Source: Psychroserpens ponticola (GTDB lineage Bacteria > Bacteroidota > Bacteroidia > Flavobacteriales > Flavobacteriaceae). Taken from it: DNA of 64,000 bases. Of this stretch, positions 63,778-64,000 are shown piece by piece. The translations under genes and the position numbers were made by a program. Where the stretch lies: positions 1,313,001 to 1,377,000 of the forward strand of contig NZ_CP116221.1 in assembly GCF_023556315.2 (NCBI RefSeq), written 5' to 3'. Numbering within the stretch: position 1 is the stretch's first letter; each line of letters opens with the position of its first letter. Below the pieces are notes generated by a model. It made no database searches. It had not been told where the DNA came from and worked only from the letters and a program-made list of their open reading frames with translations.

Positions 63778-64000
63778 ATTGTTTAATAAATTTTATGGTC
63801 TGAACCTGTTGTTCATTATTTGAAAATCGAATAAAATATAATCCAGAATTCAATGTTTCTACATTTATGGAATCTGAATTAAGATGCGCTTCCTTTATAA
63901 GTTTTCCTTCTATGGAATAAATTTGATAATTTAATTTGTTAACAGACTGACTAATCGATAAGTTAATTTCGGAAGCAACAGGGTTCTTTATTAAAGATAT
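63776..64000 (-). CDS. C-terminal end of a T9SS type A cargo protein
   Basis: The last 74 codons of a minus-strand gene whose start lies beyond the right edge; the TAA is at 63778-63776. The sequence (ISLIKNPVASEINLSISQSV, LNYQIYSIEGKLIKEAHLNS, VETLNSGLYFIRFSNNEQQV, QTIKFIKQ) is the type A T9SS C-terminal sorting domain: a NPV start, a central YSIEGKLI strand, LNSGLYFIRF, and a short basic KFIKQ tail. The cargo's own function cannot be told. Confidence 0.88.
   Translation of the reverse strand: MSLIKNPVASEINLSISQSVNKLNYQIYSIEGKLIKEAHLNSDSINVETLNSGLYFIRFSNNEQQVQTIKFIKQ

Overview
The window reads as a chromosomal segment of a marine-type member of the Flavobacteriaceae (phylum Bacteroidota). 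The evidence is the low G+C content, promoters of the Bacteroidota form (TTG or TTTG, about 20 bp, then TAnnTTTG), absence of obvious Shine-Dalgarno sequences, lipoproteins with acidic residues after the lipid cysteine, and several type IX secretion (T9SS) genes: porQ, a PorP/SprF protein, a PorE-like protein, and two T9SS sorting domains. No rRNA, tRNA, prophage, insertion sequence or CRISPR array is visible. Most of the segment is core chromosome with short operons closed by strong intrinsic terminators.

Layout. 1-3.3 kb (minus): M23 peptidase followed by a TonB-dependent receptor that runs off the left edge. 3.5-6.1 kb (plus): coiled-coil protein, zapA, a 6S RNA and rny. 6.1-8.2 kb (minus): PAS histidine kinase and xerD. 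8.4-11.0 kb (plus): two beta-barrel proteins, a lipoprotein and aroQ. 11.0-13.7 kb (minus): lpd, a DinB-like protein and msrB. 13.8-21.1 kb (plus): glycogen operon glgA-glgC-glgB plus a GH31 alpha-glucosidase, with LacI-type operator-like palindromes. 21.1-25.3 kb (plus): M48 lipoprotein, UMF1-type transporter and two paralogous Cys-repeat lipoproteins. 25.4-28.4 kb (minus): ECF sigma factor, putative anti-sigma factor and two auto-adhesin-like (DUF4097 and GIN) proteins. 28.6-33.7 kb (plus): lon, LysM protein, porQ and cmk. 33.7-40.4 kb: Kbp-like LysM protein, rpsA, pyrR, pyrB, a small protein, rnz, an unknown gene and pdxH. 40.6-41.8 kb: CAP lipoprotein, then a gene-poor stretch with a (CAAT)9 tract and a decayed reading frame. 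41.8-59.3 kb (minus): four-gene surface-adhesin locus. 59.6-63.0 kb (plus): sixA-ppk1-ppx. 63.2-64 kb: a beta-barrel protein and the C-terminus of a T9SS cargo protein.

The most unusual region is the adhesin locus. A secreted 167-residue protein is followed by a 4678-residue protein, a PorP/SprF-family protein and a PorE-like OmpA protein, spaced by 44, 13 and about 10 bases. The giant protein carries a signal peptide, a von Willebrand A domain with a MIDAS motif, SprB-like and HYR-like modules, an array of 27 units of about 97 residues, an array of exactly 11 units of 83 residues, and a type B T9SS sorting domain. The 27-unit array is nested: four blocks each open with the same two-unit header (a 7-cysteine unit, then a 5-cysteine unit) followed by 9, 7, 3 and 0 near-identical 6-cysteine units. 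This suggests block duplication followed by internal expansion, and a disulfide between the two header units.

Other points of interest are the 6S RNA beside zapA, the glycogen operon with putative operators at both ends, an rpsA leader with two crossing stems, and a polyphosphate operon starting with a SixA-type phosphatase.
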